Source of the DNA: Cunninghamia lanceolata
Taxonomy: Eukaryota; Streptophyta; Pinopsida; Cupressales; Cupressaceae
Length of the DNA stretch: 64,000 nt
Assembly: GCA_027924645.1 (NCBI GenBank)
Contig: BSBN01000809.1
Location: forward strand, 49,258,001-49,322,000
Direction: 5' to 3'
Part shown: one piece after another, positions 47,263 through 60,443 of the stretch
How positions within the stretch are numbered: position 1 is the stretch's first letter
Layout of the letters: every line of letters starts with the position of its first letter
Position numbers and translations under genes: made by a program
Notes under the pieces: model-generated
Databases searched by the model: none
Seen by the model: the letters and a program-made list of their open reading frames with translations, nothing else
Told to the model about the DNA's origin: nothing

Positions 47263-50200
47263 GTGATTCTAGAATCCATATTTTGTGAAACCCCGTAAAG
47301 TGTGTGGAAGTCTTTTGCATGTGTTTATTTTGTCTTGCACATTGTATTTAAATTTATCTCAAAATACATGTTTATTGTATTTGTGGAAAATATACTTAAT
47401 TATACTTTAGTAGGAAGAGCCTATCACATTTTATTATTTTATGTGAAAAGCAAAGTATAGTGAGTTTTATTACTATACAGAATTAGAATAATTCACATAA
47501 GGTAAATAAAATTGCTATTTAATTAAAAAAATCTTTTAATTGAAAAAGGTTATAAAAGATATTGTTTATAAATTAATTATTGATGTATTAACGTTACCCT
47601 TATTTAATTTGTGAGAGAAATGAACAATGGACCTTAATATTTTATGTTATAAAGATTTTAAAAACTAAGAAAAAAAAATATAAAAAAAAAAGAGCTTTGG
47701 AAAATATAAAAAGGAAAAATAGGCTTGTGTTTTCAATCTCACTTTTCAATTTTTTCTCAAACCCTCTTCTTGCTACTTTGAAAAAGAATTTTGAAAAACA
47801 CTGGAAGAAAATTTTTGTGGATGGCTTGAAGTGGATTTTTCTTGGATTGGGGTTTGTTGTGCTTGTGGAAAGGAGTATTGTTGGCATGGTTACTTCAAAG
47901 AAGAATTTCACTCCATTGTCTTGTGTCCTGTTGGAGGTATTTTTTGCCTTTGTATGTTTAATTAAAAATTTGAGTTTTGAATGGAAACCTCCATTGCCAT
48001 GACCACAAGCAGTGGTGCATATGGCCTAGTTGTAGGGAACATTTGGATTGAAAGATATGCTCTTAAGAATTGCATTGTGTTATATTTTATTTTAAAGAAT
48101 TGTAAAATGCCCAAAATAGAGCATTACTATGGCAAAATTTTTCCTAGAATCTCTCTCAAATTTTATTGAAGAATAATGATGTTGGGTGTATTTAGAATAA
48201 GAGAGTAATTTTAATTTTTGAAGATTTGTTTTGAATCAAAAGTACAATTTTTTTAAGTTTGCATACACTCCATTAATGGGGGTAGGAGAATTTTATGGTT
48301 TTGCAAGTCTTATGAAACAAGTGTGAAATTACAATTTTAACTGAATGAATTATGTTATGAAATGAGTTGTCTCCATTTTTTAATGGTATTTGATATCTTT
48401 TAGAAATGTGTAATAAAATGGTGCACTATTTTCCATGCCACAACCAATTTGTAAAATTTGAGTGATGGGCCTTTAGGACTAAGGTATAGAATAGGAGAGG
48501 AGTGTCTCTCAGTGCTCACCATGATCCTAAGTGATACATGATAATGAACCAAGGGAGAGTTCTAATCAAGTGATAACATAATTTCATTGGGTAAATTAAA
48601 ATATGATTAAATAAGATACCTACACAATACTAAATGCCTTGGATGGATTTCACTCGATCATGAAGGACATGTCACAATTGATGGTAGTTGGTGAATGTCA
48701 TTGAGTGGTTTCATTAAGGAAGTTCCACTCTTATTAAACCCTACATCATTGTTGTGCTATTGTGATGACACAACACATCCAGTTCTAGGAATTCTCATCC
48801 TTTCTTTCAATCAAATTTTATTGTTTGACATGACTATAATTGTGTATATTATTTCCTTGTGATTTTAGCATTTAGTGTATTCATGTGGATGTAGTACATA
48901 TATGCTTATTTCTTGGTATGTGCTATGCCATACTCCCTTGTATTACATGAGTGTGTCTTGTATCCATGTAACCATCTCTTATTTTTAGTGGGATGGGCCT
49001 AAGGGTTCAACATGGTTGGGTGGCATTGTACTATCCTTGGGGACCACATGGACCTTTGAGCCACTTGGAGAGTGTTCTGAGAGTCTTCCCATCTTGATGG
49101 CATGGTGAGTACTTAGTGATAAATATATTTACTTTATTTCTTTCAGCTATGTAATTTATTTTCTTAAGGTTCTTGAAAGTGGAATTCACTTTCCATCTTG
49201 GATTTAGGTATCAATGCCATCTAGGAGGTTCTTGTGCAGCAAGTTGAATCACATGATCCTCCAATAATTTGGCCATCATTTTTAAAATAAGTTACACCTC
49301 AATGAGTGGGAAAAACCAAGTTGTTGTTTTCATGCCTTAGGAGTTTTCCAAACTCTATTTTTTGCAAGTTGGAAAATAGTCTGAAATGCATGAAGGAGGG
49401 GTTTACCAATCCAAACTACAAGTTGTAGTTGGTCCCCAAACCCAAAATCCAATAGGACCAAAGTTCAAAAAGTCTTGTTACACATTGCAAGTCACATCTT
49501 ATTTTTAAAGTTTGAGTTAGCTAGTGGTCTGGAGTTTGGAACGTGATTCCACTTTGCATATTGTAAATTATAGATGTTTTTTGAAATCTGAAGTGATGTT
49601 GAGTCTGGAGTTCAAAGTTTGATTGTACCTTACACATGTGCAATTGCAAATGTCTTCTAAAATCCAAGTCTTCTCTGGGTTCGGGATTTGAATATTCTTC
49701 ACTTTGCAGGCACGAACTTGAAGATAATTCTTGAAGCTAGAAAATGTTTGATGGTCAAAGTCGTGGGGTTAGTTGTGATTTTGCATTTTGCATGATACAG
49801 ATGGAACTTGAAACCCAAAGGGTGCAATTTGCAACCACAACCTAAAACCCAAACCTGAGTTAGTATGCAAGTTGCAAATTGCAACCAAGGTCTAAAACCC
49901 AACTCATTTGCAAGTTCCTTCAAAAACCTAAAATTGATAGTTTTGGATTTTCTTCTTGTCATAACTCCATGAAATCTAAGGAGTGGTTTAGTAGAGGTGT
50001 TGTGAGGGTTTCTTAGTTATCTTGGAAATCTTGTCTCTCCTCCATGACTTGTTTTCTATGACAACCATGGTGTATTGTCCCATGGTACGATTAAGTCTTC
50101 TACGTGTGTCACTTTGCATTATGCATTAGTGTGAGTGCCAAGAGTGTCATCATAGATTATTATGATAGCTTGGGCATGTTAGAGTGTTTTGTGGTTGCTT

Positions 50201-50340
50201 ATTACCACTTTTGTACTATGAAAAAAATTGTTTGATCAATTTCTGTCTATTAATGTCTTGAGCGAAAGGTTGGGGAGCTACAGAGGTATACATCCAAGGA
50301 AAACCCTTTTAAGATAAAAAAAATGCACAGTCTAAAGAAT
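47263..50340. other. Unassigned region, no supported gene
   Basis: AT-rich. An open frame at 47697-48002 (101 codons, Phe/Lys-rich) has no recognisable domain. Loose repeats such as GTCTGGAGTTT and TTGCAAGTTGCAAATTGCAA occur at 49370-49930. No RNA gene or terminal repeats found. Confidence 0.35.
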
Positions 50341-52849
50341 GAAACCAATTGTATTAGAATAAAGTCACGAATTTAGGTACATGTCCTTATAGGAGCATCA
50401 CCAACACTAAATCCTGGAGTAATTTCAACAACATAAAGACATCCCTGCAACACACTATGCAAACTCCATCTAAGCACCCTGATAAATAGAATAACAACAA
50501 ATAGGAAACCATCCAATGGTTTGGAAAACCACAAGCCAACATGCAAGAGGTATGGTACCCAAACCTAATGGCCCAAATTCCAATGTCCCATTCCAAGTTT
50601 GAATTCCAAGTTGTTTTTAGGATATTCCTTATAGTTGTCATAACCTATCATAGTCAACATTCCTCCATTCAAAGATGCTTATGAAATACATCATAAGACT
50701 TCATATAATGCTTGTTAAGGTTCCAATGTAACTCCATAATCATGTTCTTATGATGTCATAGAATTTTTCATACGTAACCCCCACATCTTACAATGATATA
50801 AGATGCTCTTACACATCATAATGAAATAAGATGCTCTTACAACTCCTTACACATGCAATCAAAGATTGTTGACATGTGGCTAAGAGTTTCAACTCAAAGT
50901 GGGATGCCCCACTTCTCATGTGAGGAAAAAATAATAAATAAATACAATAAATAATAAATATTCAACATCGAGAGGTTGAAAATCTAAAGCAAAGAAGCTA
51001 CAGATAGAAGGTTGGGGTGCTAGATCGATGATGGTACTCAATGGACCATGGATGCCCTTCTTACCAGGAGAAGAAAGAAGAGCTTAGCTAAATGAACGTA
51101 TATGCCTATATAGGTTCTCTAGGGGTTCCGAGTTGTGTTGTTTTCTAGACTCTCCATTTTTCTGGCCTCTTTATCCAAAGACTTATCAGTGCGACTTTAG
51201 ATCCTTTTGGGCTTTTAACTTGCCTTTTTTGTCCCTTTAAGCATGCTCATTTTCTTATGTGCTCCCCTCTCAAGGGTTTGAAGTTGTCCTCTTCATTTTT
51301 ATTTGTTATCTATATCGAGATGTGGGCCCTAACCCTACAACTTACCTATAAAAATTATATATATTCAACATCAAGAATGCAACATTGAGACACCTTCCCA
51401 ACTATTGGGGACACCTTACTTCCAATCTTTATTTATGCTCTTATGTTTGCTTCTTATTATGTTGTCATGTGTATGATAATATCCTTATATTGTACTACAT
51501 GATTGTTAGGCTTTGAAGGCTTACCTCATTTTAGATATTCTTTTCTCCTTTCCTCAAATTTTATTGTATTTACTACATGCAACAAATTGAAGGGGGGCAT
51601 ATAAGGTCATTAACATTCCTTTCATGAAGATAGTTTTAGTGACTACCTTATGATCAAGGCAATTTCAAATGGTACCACACAACTTTTGTTGTTCCAAGTA
51701 GTGTTTGTTACTTTTTTTGCCCTGAGCAATATCCAACTTTATACCCTAAGTGGAATTTTCTTACTCCTTTTCTTTTGGTTGCAGATAACTCAAATCTATT
51801 TTAAATGCTTGTTAGATGTAACTCATTGACTCTTTCTATTTTTTGAGGTTTTCAAGATGGAGCACTCATTGCAAGGAGAATGTATTGATTTGACATCCAT
51901 ATCCATATTTGCATCCCTTTTATGAGTGTCTAAATAAATTCATTTGAACATATTGGCTACTTATTTTTACTTTATATACATCTTCATTGTAGTTTACATG
52001 CAAGTCAAAGTTGGGGTAAAATTTAGTGGTGAAAAATTACATATCTTTCACATTTTCCCTTTGTATTAGGCTCACTTTGATATGATTATTCCTTATGCAA
52101 TGACTATTGTACAAGTTGCATAGTTTCTACGTAAAAGTTGGCACATAATCGAATCCTAACTTGATTCCATTTGCACTCACTTCCAGGGATTGGTCTTGCT
52201 CCTTTGTTTACCCATCCATCATTTAGGTTCAAATCCATAATTTGTGGAATTGAACTAGGTCAATTTTATAATTTGTAGAAATGTACCCCAATTTTTTAAA
52301 ATTCAAATTTGGGCCATTGTTGACCCTTTTCTAATTGACCATCATGTGCCTACTTGAAGTTCAAAATGTTCCATTTGCATCCTTTGGAGTTGTATTTAAG
52401 GACTTGCCCTATTTCATTTTTACACACATTTTGAGCATTCATTCATTTGGAGTTGTATCTAGTGCACATTTTGAGCATTCATTCAAGTATATCACATTTT
52501 TTTACTAATTAACTTGGGTTATGCACCTAGGTGCTACAAAAAAGATTAATAAAACCCAAAATTTGGTATCTGATTGGATCAACAGGTCCATCATTGTACA
52601 AACGTATTTCTCAAAATTCTAAAAAAACTCCAATCTCTCTTTCTACAAAGATTCTCCTCTACCTTAAAAAACATGCAACTATATATTCCAAGAGACACCA
52701 TAAAACATTCTACCAAGGATATTAACAAACTACCTCAAGAACCTTAATGTCCTAGAGGAACATTAGTAGAATTCTGAGAAGATCTAAGGATCATCAAATG
52801 TTTAATGATCAAGGATCACCCCTTCTAATGCATCCAGTGTGAACATATG
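50341..52849. other. Unassigned region, no supported gene
   Basis: Short repeats of ATAAGATGCTCTTACA near 50803 and 50828, and an AAGTGGG...CCCACTT palindrome near 50898, but nothing I can name. Confidence 0.35.
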
Positions 52850-54190
52850 CACCTTAGTGTTAGCTTCTGTGTTAATAGGAGGATCAAAGGAGGATCAACC
52901 AACATGGGATGAGAAGGGCTTGCACACACTTCCAATTTTGCATTGTCACCTGGAAGCACATCCTTAATCTTAAAGGTGGTTTACACACTATCCTCCAAAA
53001 TGGGAGGAGAAGCATCATCCTTGCAAGTCCTCACCCAGTGTAATCAATCTCACAACCCTTTTTCTAGGGAAGCAATCACATTCACTGAAGCCAAACCAGG
53101 AACCACCTTAGATATAGATAAAGAAACCAAAGCATTATCTATGGGAGTAGCATTTGGGACAATAGTATGATGATGAACTTAAGCATCCACCACCACATGG
53201 GTTTGGGATTGCTTTTTTATGTAGAAGCCAACAATTTAGAGGATTTCTTGGGACATTAGGAAGTGAGATGCTATGTAGAGTAATAATGTCTACATCTAAA
53301 AGCAATTTTACCATAATCCATTGGTTGTCACCATCTTCGATCACACACTAGTAGGAAAATTTTAGTAGGTGGACCCTTAGAAATGTCCATCTCAACACAT
53401 ATAGGTGGAACAAGAATATTTGGAAGTTGCCTCTGACATATGGTGAAATCTTCCAGATTCGTTGCCAATAGCCTCCAAGCACTTAATCTCCCAAAATTTT
53501 ATTGGTAGATATGGCAATCTTACCCATAAAAAGCTAAAGAAAAATTATTTGAATACAAATCAAAAGTAGGAAACCATGACTTGATGCACATAAAATTACC
53601 TTGAAAATCCCACAACCCAAACTGTAACACAAAATCCTTATCCCTTAGAGTCAAATTCTAATATGAAAAATCTTCATTTTATCCTCTAGATGCTTCTTCT
53701 TTTAATGAGAATATGAAGAAAGATGAAAATTAACAAAGGTGAGTGGAGTCAAAGGAACCCACATCTCACATATGATGAAATGCATGTGAAGCGTAACAGC
53801 AGGAGATTAAGTGGGTCATCACATGCTCCCCAAATTAGAAGAATGTGAGTCCTTAACAAAATATATATATATTCTTTCGCCCACCTAGATGCTTTGAATA
53901 TATCTCAAAACCCAACGGGCTTGTGAGGGTATCGAAGTAAGATTTGCTTCTGGATGCCCTAACACCAAAGATAAACTGAATCCACCGTAGGCACACCCTA
54001 CACTTGAATCGCATTCTGCGGGGAGAGATAATGATTGTTACAAGGAGTCAATGCCTCATTGCATGCCATCGAAGCAATAACCTTCAAACCATTCTTGCTA
54101 GGGCTCGAGCAACCTTCACCTTCGCCGTTCAAATTTTCATTACCTTTCACGGAAGAATCGATGCTCGACCTTGTATCCATCATGCTGCCA
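52850..54190 (-). pseudogene. LINE ORF1 fragment (DUF4283-type)
   Basis: On the minus strand: start-like MMDTRSSIDSSVKGNENLNG at 54183, then KDFVLQFGLWDFQGNFMCIK and SWFPTFDLYSNNFSLAF (about 53640-53540), the DUF4283 hallmark of plant LINE ORF1 (a glycine-tryptophan segment, then W.P.F). CVEMDISKGPPTKIFLLVC and PMDYGKIAFRC (about 53410-53290) match the sheet that follows. Frames change several times. The endonuclease and RT are absent, so it is an internal fragment of a third LINE. The extent to 52850 is uncertain. Confidence 0.6.
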
Positions 54191-55139
54191 TTATTCTGCT
54201 AGGAAGATTGTAGGATAGGAAATCTGTGAAATCTGAGGAGGCATTGGACCCCTTTGTCATCCAAGTATATAACATATTCATTACTTCATTACCTACATGA
54301 ATTAACACATAAGGCATATTTTGTTATCTTTGAACTTTTCAAAAAGTTCTTAACCAACATCTTAGGGGTTTGATCAAAGGAGAATAAATCTTTTTTAAGA
54401 AAATTTCTTAAAGGTGTTCTCAAACATTGCCAATCACTATTATAGATTGAGACATCAAGACGAATTGAACAAATATAAAAATCTAGTAGAGTTCAGATCT
54501 ACATGCCATGTTTAAATATGCATATGTGCATATCATTCTAAAGTTATAAAAGTGAATTAAAATAAGAAAGAGTGATTTTCTAGATTCCAAAACATTCATC
54601 TAATTAATCCTAATTTTTCTACATAATTACAAATTGCCTTCAAAATTTGTCTAAACATATCTACATCAATTTTCTAACTAAATACTATTATTTTATTTAT
54701 TTAATTTCCAAACATATATTTCAATACAAGTTTCATATTTTATTCATTATTTTTTTACTATGTCAATAAGCATTCCCTTAGTGAGGAGCACTAGATGAAA
54801 TACATACATCGATGGTAGAGATTAAAAAGACTACGACCAAACAAATCTTGACCAGACACTTTGCAATAAATACATGATTGTGACATGGAACCTTGTCATG
54901 TTGCAATAAATCCATATTTGCGATATATGGAAAAGATTTTGACCTTACATTTATTACATTTTCTAAAATAATCTTATTTAAATAGTCATGAATGATGGGG
55001 AACCAATAAGATATTGAGTTTACATTTACTTCTCTATTAAATTTAAATTTCCTTAGATGAAGATGGTTCATAGAGTGTGATCCAAAATGTTGATGCTAAC
55101 AAATTTATACACAGTTAAATCGAGAAATGCGATTAAACA
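54191..55139. other. Unassigned AT-rich region
   Basis: A 97-codon minus-strand open frame (55071 to 54778) has no recognisable domain. Nothing else seen. Confidence 0.35.
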
Positions 55140-55737
55140 ATATTATGGATTATGTTGGACCTGTCATCGATTCTGAACTCCCTCAATACTCTAACTGAAG
55201 GTTGCTGATGTCCATCTCAATAGAAGGTGCTGGAAAAGATAGCTAAGCAACAAAATCTCCAAATGAACTTGAGTATCACATGTTTGCAAGTTTAACATTG
55301 TGGGCATTAGAGGTCCCTAGGAGAGCTGATTCCAAGAATTGGCAGATTTTCCAAGATGGCAGTTTGCTATTGTATTATGTTATACAAGTATAGGTTAACA
55401 AGCACAACTGTCCATTATCGAGACTTGTTGGTGGCTACTGTTTCTATTTTGCATGGATGTACATGAGTTTATTTGACTATGCTATATGTCTTAAAAGGAC
55501 ATCTGAGAGCATGGTAGATCAGCATGACGCTGTCAAGTTTGATCTCTATTTCCAGCTATGAACAGTAATACTCATAAACCAATTTGTTGTATTAAAACTT
55601 TGACACAGTTTGCTACTTTGTTGTGCTGTGCATGGATTGACTGTACAGTTGTGCTTTTCTTGCTGTTATCTTGTTGATAGCATCTTTTTTATGTATATTT
55701 GTATCCTCTTTTTTACTTTCATTCAATAAAAAAAATA
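55140..55737. mobile_element. LINE 3' remnant, possibly also with an inversion
   Basis: 55195-55330 resembles 21575-21680 (both read on the plus strand, for example TCCAAATG and ATCACATGTTTGCA against ATAACATGTCTGCA). In LINE sense these lie on the minus strand, in the region after zf-RVT. The following 55370-55737 reads as a plus-strand 3' end finishing in TTCATTCAATAAAAAAAA. The change of sense would fit another 5'-inverted LINE, but the similarity is only about 70% by eye. Confidence 0.4.
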
Positions 55738-56109
55738 TTATGGATTATGGAAATTTGATGTATTTGATTTAAAATTACAAGTAGATAACATATAATTTTT
55801 CTTGTTAAATGTGTGTGTGTTAGAGAGAGGGGGAGAGAGATTTTTTTTATATAAAACCATATATAGCCTATTCATTCAATCTTTATAGAATAGAGATATT
55901 AAAAGGAGATAGCATATAATTTTTCTTGTGCTAATTATTCTATTTTTAAGGATTGTTTGTGTTCAAGATGGTTATTTAATATATTTTCATTTTCTTGAGA
56001 AAAGCTTGGTAGAAGCCATTAATGGAGTCTTATTATTTTTTTGAGGAAACCTTGTATGATTTTTCTAATAGAAAATAAATTACATGAATTTATGTTTAAT
56101 TTCATAGTA
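55738..56109. other. Unassigned AT-rich spacer
   Basis: Nothing recognised. It holds two copies of GATAACATATAATTTTTCTTGT-like sequence (55785 and 55910). Confidence 0.35.
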
Positions 56110-56740
56110 GTTGGCATCTCTAACTTAATTCAATTATGAAAAAATCTATTTCTCTTTATCAAATTCTATAAATTCTAACGAGGGCTTCACCATCTTTGAT
56201 TCTAATGGAGATCTCCTCTTCAGAGTGGACACATACACCCTCCCTTTCAACCACCTTATTCTCATGTACTCCTAGGGAAAACTACTTCTCACATTGTGTT
56301 GCAAGGTATACATATCATTTCTATATTTTGTTCCTCTTATTTAATTGATTGTATGGGTGTATACCTTCCTTTGTAACGTTCTCGTCTACACTAGAGATGA
56401 GAAAGCTATCTTGGACCTAATTTGGATGGTCAAAAACCCCTCTTCATTTTGATGAAGTCTTTGATTTTACCAATGAAAGAGTGCCTTCTTGTTTTTTTTC
56501 TTTCTTTCATTATTGTCTTTGCAAGAATGGGTTTTTTAATCTGCTGGTGAAAGGATTTTGTGTAGGTGAAACACAAGTGCGACAACATGGGTATGATGCT
56601 TGGTAAAGATGTTTTTACTCTATGTAATAAGGTTGACTTTGATCAAATTTCATGGTGGATTTGATTATCGTGCTCAAACATATTTCCTTGGTGACACTTA
56701 CCCTCCTTGTGTGAGAGGATCACACAAAGGATGAGATAAC
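56110..56740 (+). pseudogene. LURP-one-related (LOR) gene remnant
   Basis: Three coding pieces in the order and orientation of a LOR gene. 56170-56307 reads NEGFTIFDSNGDLLFRVDTY, then LMYS (stop) GKLLLTL, matching the GFTVFDSNG.L.FRV core and the MD..GK.LLTLRRK end; a GT donor follows at about 56309. 56395-56545 reads DGQKPLFILMKS, matching the G..LDGQ.PLF.VR segment. 56570-56690 reads MGMMLGKDVFTL then FDQI, matching GVVLGKDVFTL, after which a frame change gives FMVDLIIVL. LOR proteins have a tubby-like fold; the founder LURP1 takes part in pathogen defence in Arabidopsis. A stop and frame changes show this copy is broken. Confidence 0.7.
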
Positions 56741-59358
56741 CCCACCACCACCCCTTGTTGTCAATGCTAGAAGAACGAGACACTTTTTCTTTAAATTTTC
56801 TATATTTGTGTCTAGCCTAACAATTGTTGAATTGTGAAAATATTCACCAATAATTTGACTGATGTTATATTAATTTCATTCTTAGCTTTAATGTTATTTG
56901 ATGTTGTACTAATTTTATTCTCAACTTTATTGAATATGATAATTTTAATTTCTATTGTTAATTTATAAACTTTAGGATTAAGGTACTATTTTTTGGGATA
57001 TTTCTTTTGTTTAGCCATTTCATGTTATTGTGCCAATCACAAAACAAACGTAGTAGACTATGTAGAGAAGTTTTAGGCACAATGTGTTCCATCTCTCCAC
57101 ACTCTACTTAAGCATCACACTCTTCAGCAGTCAAATTGTCAATAGCAATTTTACACTTCATCCCTACCAAAAACTAGTAATCAATGAAGTCCATTTCTTT
57201 CCTAAATATTGAATGATGTCACGTCTCGGACTTTTCAGATTTACCTCATTAGTTAACTACAAGAAAAATTATGAAATAATAGTAGATTTACATTGGATAA
57301 GATATGTTATTGATTAAGATTTAGTTGCCTCGGCTATATTTTGGGCTAACTTATTGATAGTGCGATGAGTTTGAGTTTTTGTAGGTCTTGTCAAAGAACA
57401 AGAGCATGGCTCAGGTAGAAGGGATCTAGCTTTTTGGCAAACATGTGTTGGGTTCTATTTGGTTCTTTCACACACATCACATAGTTGCACATGCATAATT
57501 GAATAGATTTTATATCATGTGATTAATCATTTCAAATGCATGATGTGTTTCGTAAATTAAATGTCTTTTCGAATCATGTTTCACATAGTATATAGTATTG
57601 AAATAAGAAAGTGTATATGATTGTATTTTTTTATAAATAATAAAATATTGTCTAAAGATTTTTGGAAGACAATATGCTTCTTAAATTAGTTTAAAATATA
57701 TATATTATGCAATATTATTATATTTTTTTGTTCTTGATTATTAAAATATTGTTTTAAATAAAATAGTTAAATCAATAATATTAAAAATAGCTTATTATAT
57801 TTAGAGTTTGAGAATAATGCAATTAAAACAAATTCTTGTCACTCATGCGACGATAAGTTCAAAAAGATATTATTATTAGTGTTATTTTTAAACGTTGTTT
57901 GTTCTCAAAATTGGTGGGAAAGAGAACATGCAAAACTGAGACTTAAGTGAAGTTTTCTAAACCTAAATCTGATTGTCCAAAACAAGAGAGGGAAAATTGA
58001 TAAAAAGAGGGTAGATCGAATTGATGAGACACCATGAATTACTCAGAGAGAAACCAACGAATTGCAGAGAAAAATTGATGTTTTGGTAGAGGAAGGTTGG
58101 GAGTTTTTGGGCAACAGAAAATCTAAGGAGTGTAGGCGATAGGGAAAGGAGGACAGCAACAGACGTCACTAGTTATTCCATCATCACCGATGCCATCTTT
58201 TTCTGGGTTCTCCTCTGGTTCTATTATTACCGAATTAAACGAATGTTAGTAAATTAAATATGCCTTCTTCTATCTAGTTTTGGCATCTCTTTTGTGCTAA
58301 ATCGAACCATGTTTATACTGGCCGCCATTCTTTAACCAGTCTATCTTTTATTTCTGGCCTTTACTTTTTTGGCTGATTCCATTATCCCTGGCATCAACCC
58401 TCTGAAACTTCTTGGCCTTCGATCTTCTTAGGTTGTTTCTACTTCTTGCAGATCATTTCTTACATTCTTGTCTGCTTTTGTTTGGTCAAATTTTCCTTAG
58501 ACTTGGCCGCCTTCTGTTGCAACGATCCACATTAAGGGTCATTAAACTTGTTCAACCTGGTTGATCCCACCTTTGGCCGCCTATCTTACTTTCAAGCTGA
58601 GTCATCCTTCTGCACGTTTGCCTAAGCAAACTTATAAACTACCAGATCCTTCATAGCTGTCGTTTCCTTATAATCGAATGCCTTAGATCTGGTCGACCAT
58701 AATGACTGACTAATTTTATCTTTCTCCTAGACCAATTGCCATTTCTTGCTGGCTGAATCAACCTATGCCTAGGTGACTTGCTAATAGATCAATTCCTCAT
58801 CCCACTATTACCAAAACTCTCTAAATTATGACGCCAGATAGGAATGTCGTTTCTATATCTATCAGATCTAGAATTTTAAACTAAGTTAAACCCTCTTAAT
58901 TCACTATTTTAGCATCTGGTAAAAAGATCTCATGACCGTATTTTATTAGCATGTTGGCTGAAATGAACAATAGTACAAAAATTGACCTCTTTTGTTAAAA
59001 CTGCAAACCTATGATCTTAGATAATTTGTATTTCATGTAGCAGCTTCACTAAGATCTCTGAATTTGAGTAGAAAATCAGTTATGTATCTATTAATTTTCA
59101 ACAGTAAACTTTGTATATACATAAACTAGAAACTATTATCTTCCTGTAGCAAAATCAGTAGATCCTATAGCTGTGTTAAAACCATTTTGAAACTTGATAG
59201 AATATTATCCAAATTGAAATGATTGATAAACAAAACAATTACATTGGTAAAACAACACAATAGCAAATCAGAGACAATAAATTATCTTACTTCCTGAATG
59301 TTGTTAAATGAATGATTTTCTTGCTCTAAATCACTATTTTTTTAAAATCCTGTTATAG
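56741..59358. other. Unassigned region, no supported gene
   Basis: AT-rich to 57960, then more balanced. No domain, RNA or paired repeat recognised. The sequence 58200-58850 has no long open frame. Confidence 0.35.
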
Positions 59359-59382
59359 TTCCTGTCGCCACAGCGACAGGAA
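59359..59382. repeat. Perfect 10-bp palindrome with 4-base loop
   Basis: TTCCTGTCGC at 59359-59368 pairs with GCGACAGGAA at 59373-59382. A related, decayed piece (CCTATCGCAGAAATGTCAGGA) lies about 50 bp downstream. It lies just before or inside the LTR of the following element. Confidence 0.7.
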
Positions 59383-59399
59383 GTCTGTAGTATGTTTTT

Positions 59400-60359
59400 A
59401 TTGTGTTTAAATAAACCTCCTATCGCAGAAATGTCAGGAAGGCTAAACTATGAAATAATTTGATTATTATAGAAAGAATTAAACAACTGAATTAGTGGAC
59501 TACTTCATAGTATATTTGGTGTATTTAATGTTTGAAATAAAGAAAGAATTGATTATTGAGGGTGAATAGATGCTTGCACGCCCAATGTTTGTTCTTCTTT
59601 ATTGTGTATTTTGGAAAGATTGCCTTCCGGAACGGGTGTCGAGTATGGAATAACAAGGAAGTAGGTTTTCTTTTTCAAAACCTATATGTCGTTATATGGT
59701 TAATGCTTTGGCCAAAGCTAATGAGATGTTGAAATAGACATGTATACCATTATAGAATGAATGGATTGATAGCCTAGCTTTTATATATTTCCCTGCCATA
59801 TCCTATTGATGAGATGCTGCATTCATAATAGTAATGCATGTAGATTGATAGACACACACCAAATTCCACCCTGCATATGTTTACAAATTGCTAGGCTCTT
59901 CGAGCAGGGTCAGGCATCCTTCAGTTTGAAGGATATCGGGGAAGCGCAAGCTTCGTGGTTGGGAGGAAAAAGCACCTGAACCATGTTCTTGTCCTTTGAT
60001 TTAGTAGATGGCCAATTGGTCGATGGCGGTCGAGGACTTTTTGTCAGATTTTTATGATATTGATCACCTTATACTACTATTATTTCAAAGATTTGTAAGT
60101 CTTGATGCTAATATTTGACACTTGTAATATATTTGATTTTTACATACTCTATAATTGACTTCAGATGTATACACATGTATTATAATCATGATTATACTTT
60201 AATCTTATGAATTCAAAGATTTCTTGAAATCTTGGAAATATCTTAATATATTTTCTTCTAAATGATGAATAGAAGTTAATTTACCTTACTTTAATTTACT
60301 TGCAGTAATTCTATGTTTTACCTCAGTTTTATGTGCTTGTGAAAAATTGGTACTTTACA
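59400..60359 (+). repeat. 5' LTR of a plus-strand Ty3/gypsy element (left end not determined)
   Basis: The right end is clear: TACTTTACA at 60359, two bases before a tRNA primer-binding site. The left end is not visible, since the matching 3' LTR is not in the window. The start given is a guess. Confidence 0.45.
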
Positions 60360-60361
60360 TT

Positions 60362-60374
60362 TGGTATCAGAGCC
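60362..60374 (+). other. Primer-binding site (initiator tRNA-Met type)
   Basis: TGGTATCAGAGCC follows the LTR end CA by two bases. This is the standard match to initiator methionine tRNA. Confidence 0.85.
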
Positions 60375-60443
60375 AAGTTCTACTCTAGGCCTTTATGTAA
60401 CCATTACGCTAAAGTTGTAAACTCTTTTTCCAGATAGTTCATC

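Noticed and set aside
47697..48002. A 101-codon plus-strand open frame as a gene
   Set aside because: Low-complexity Phe/Lys composition, no domain and no supporting neighbours.
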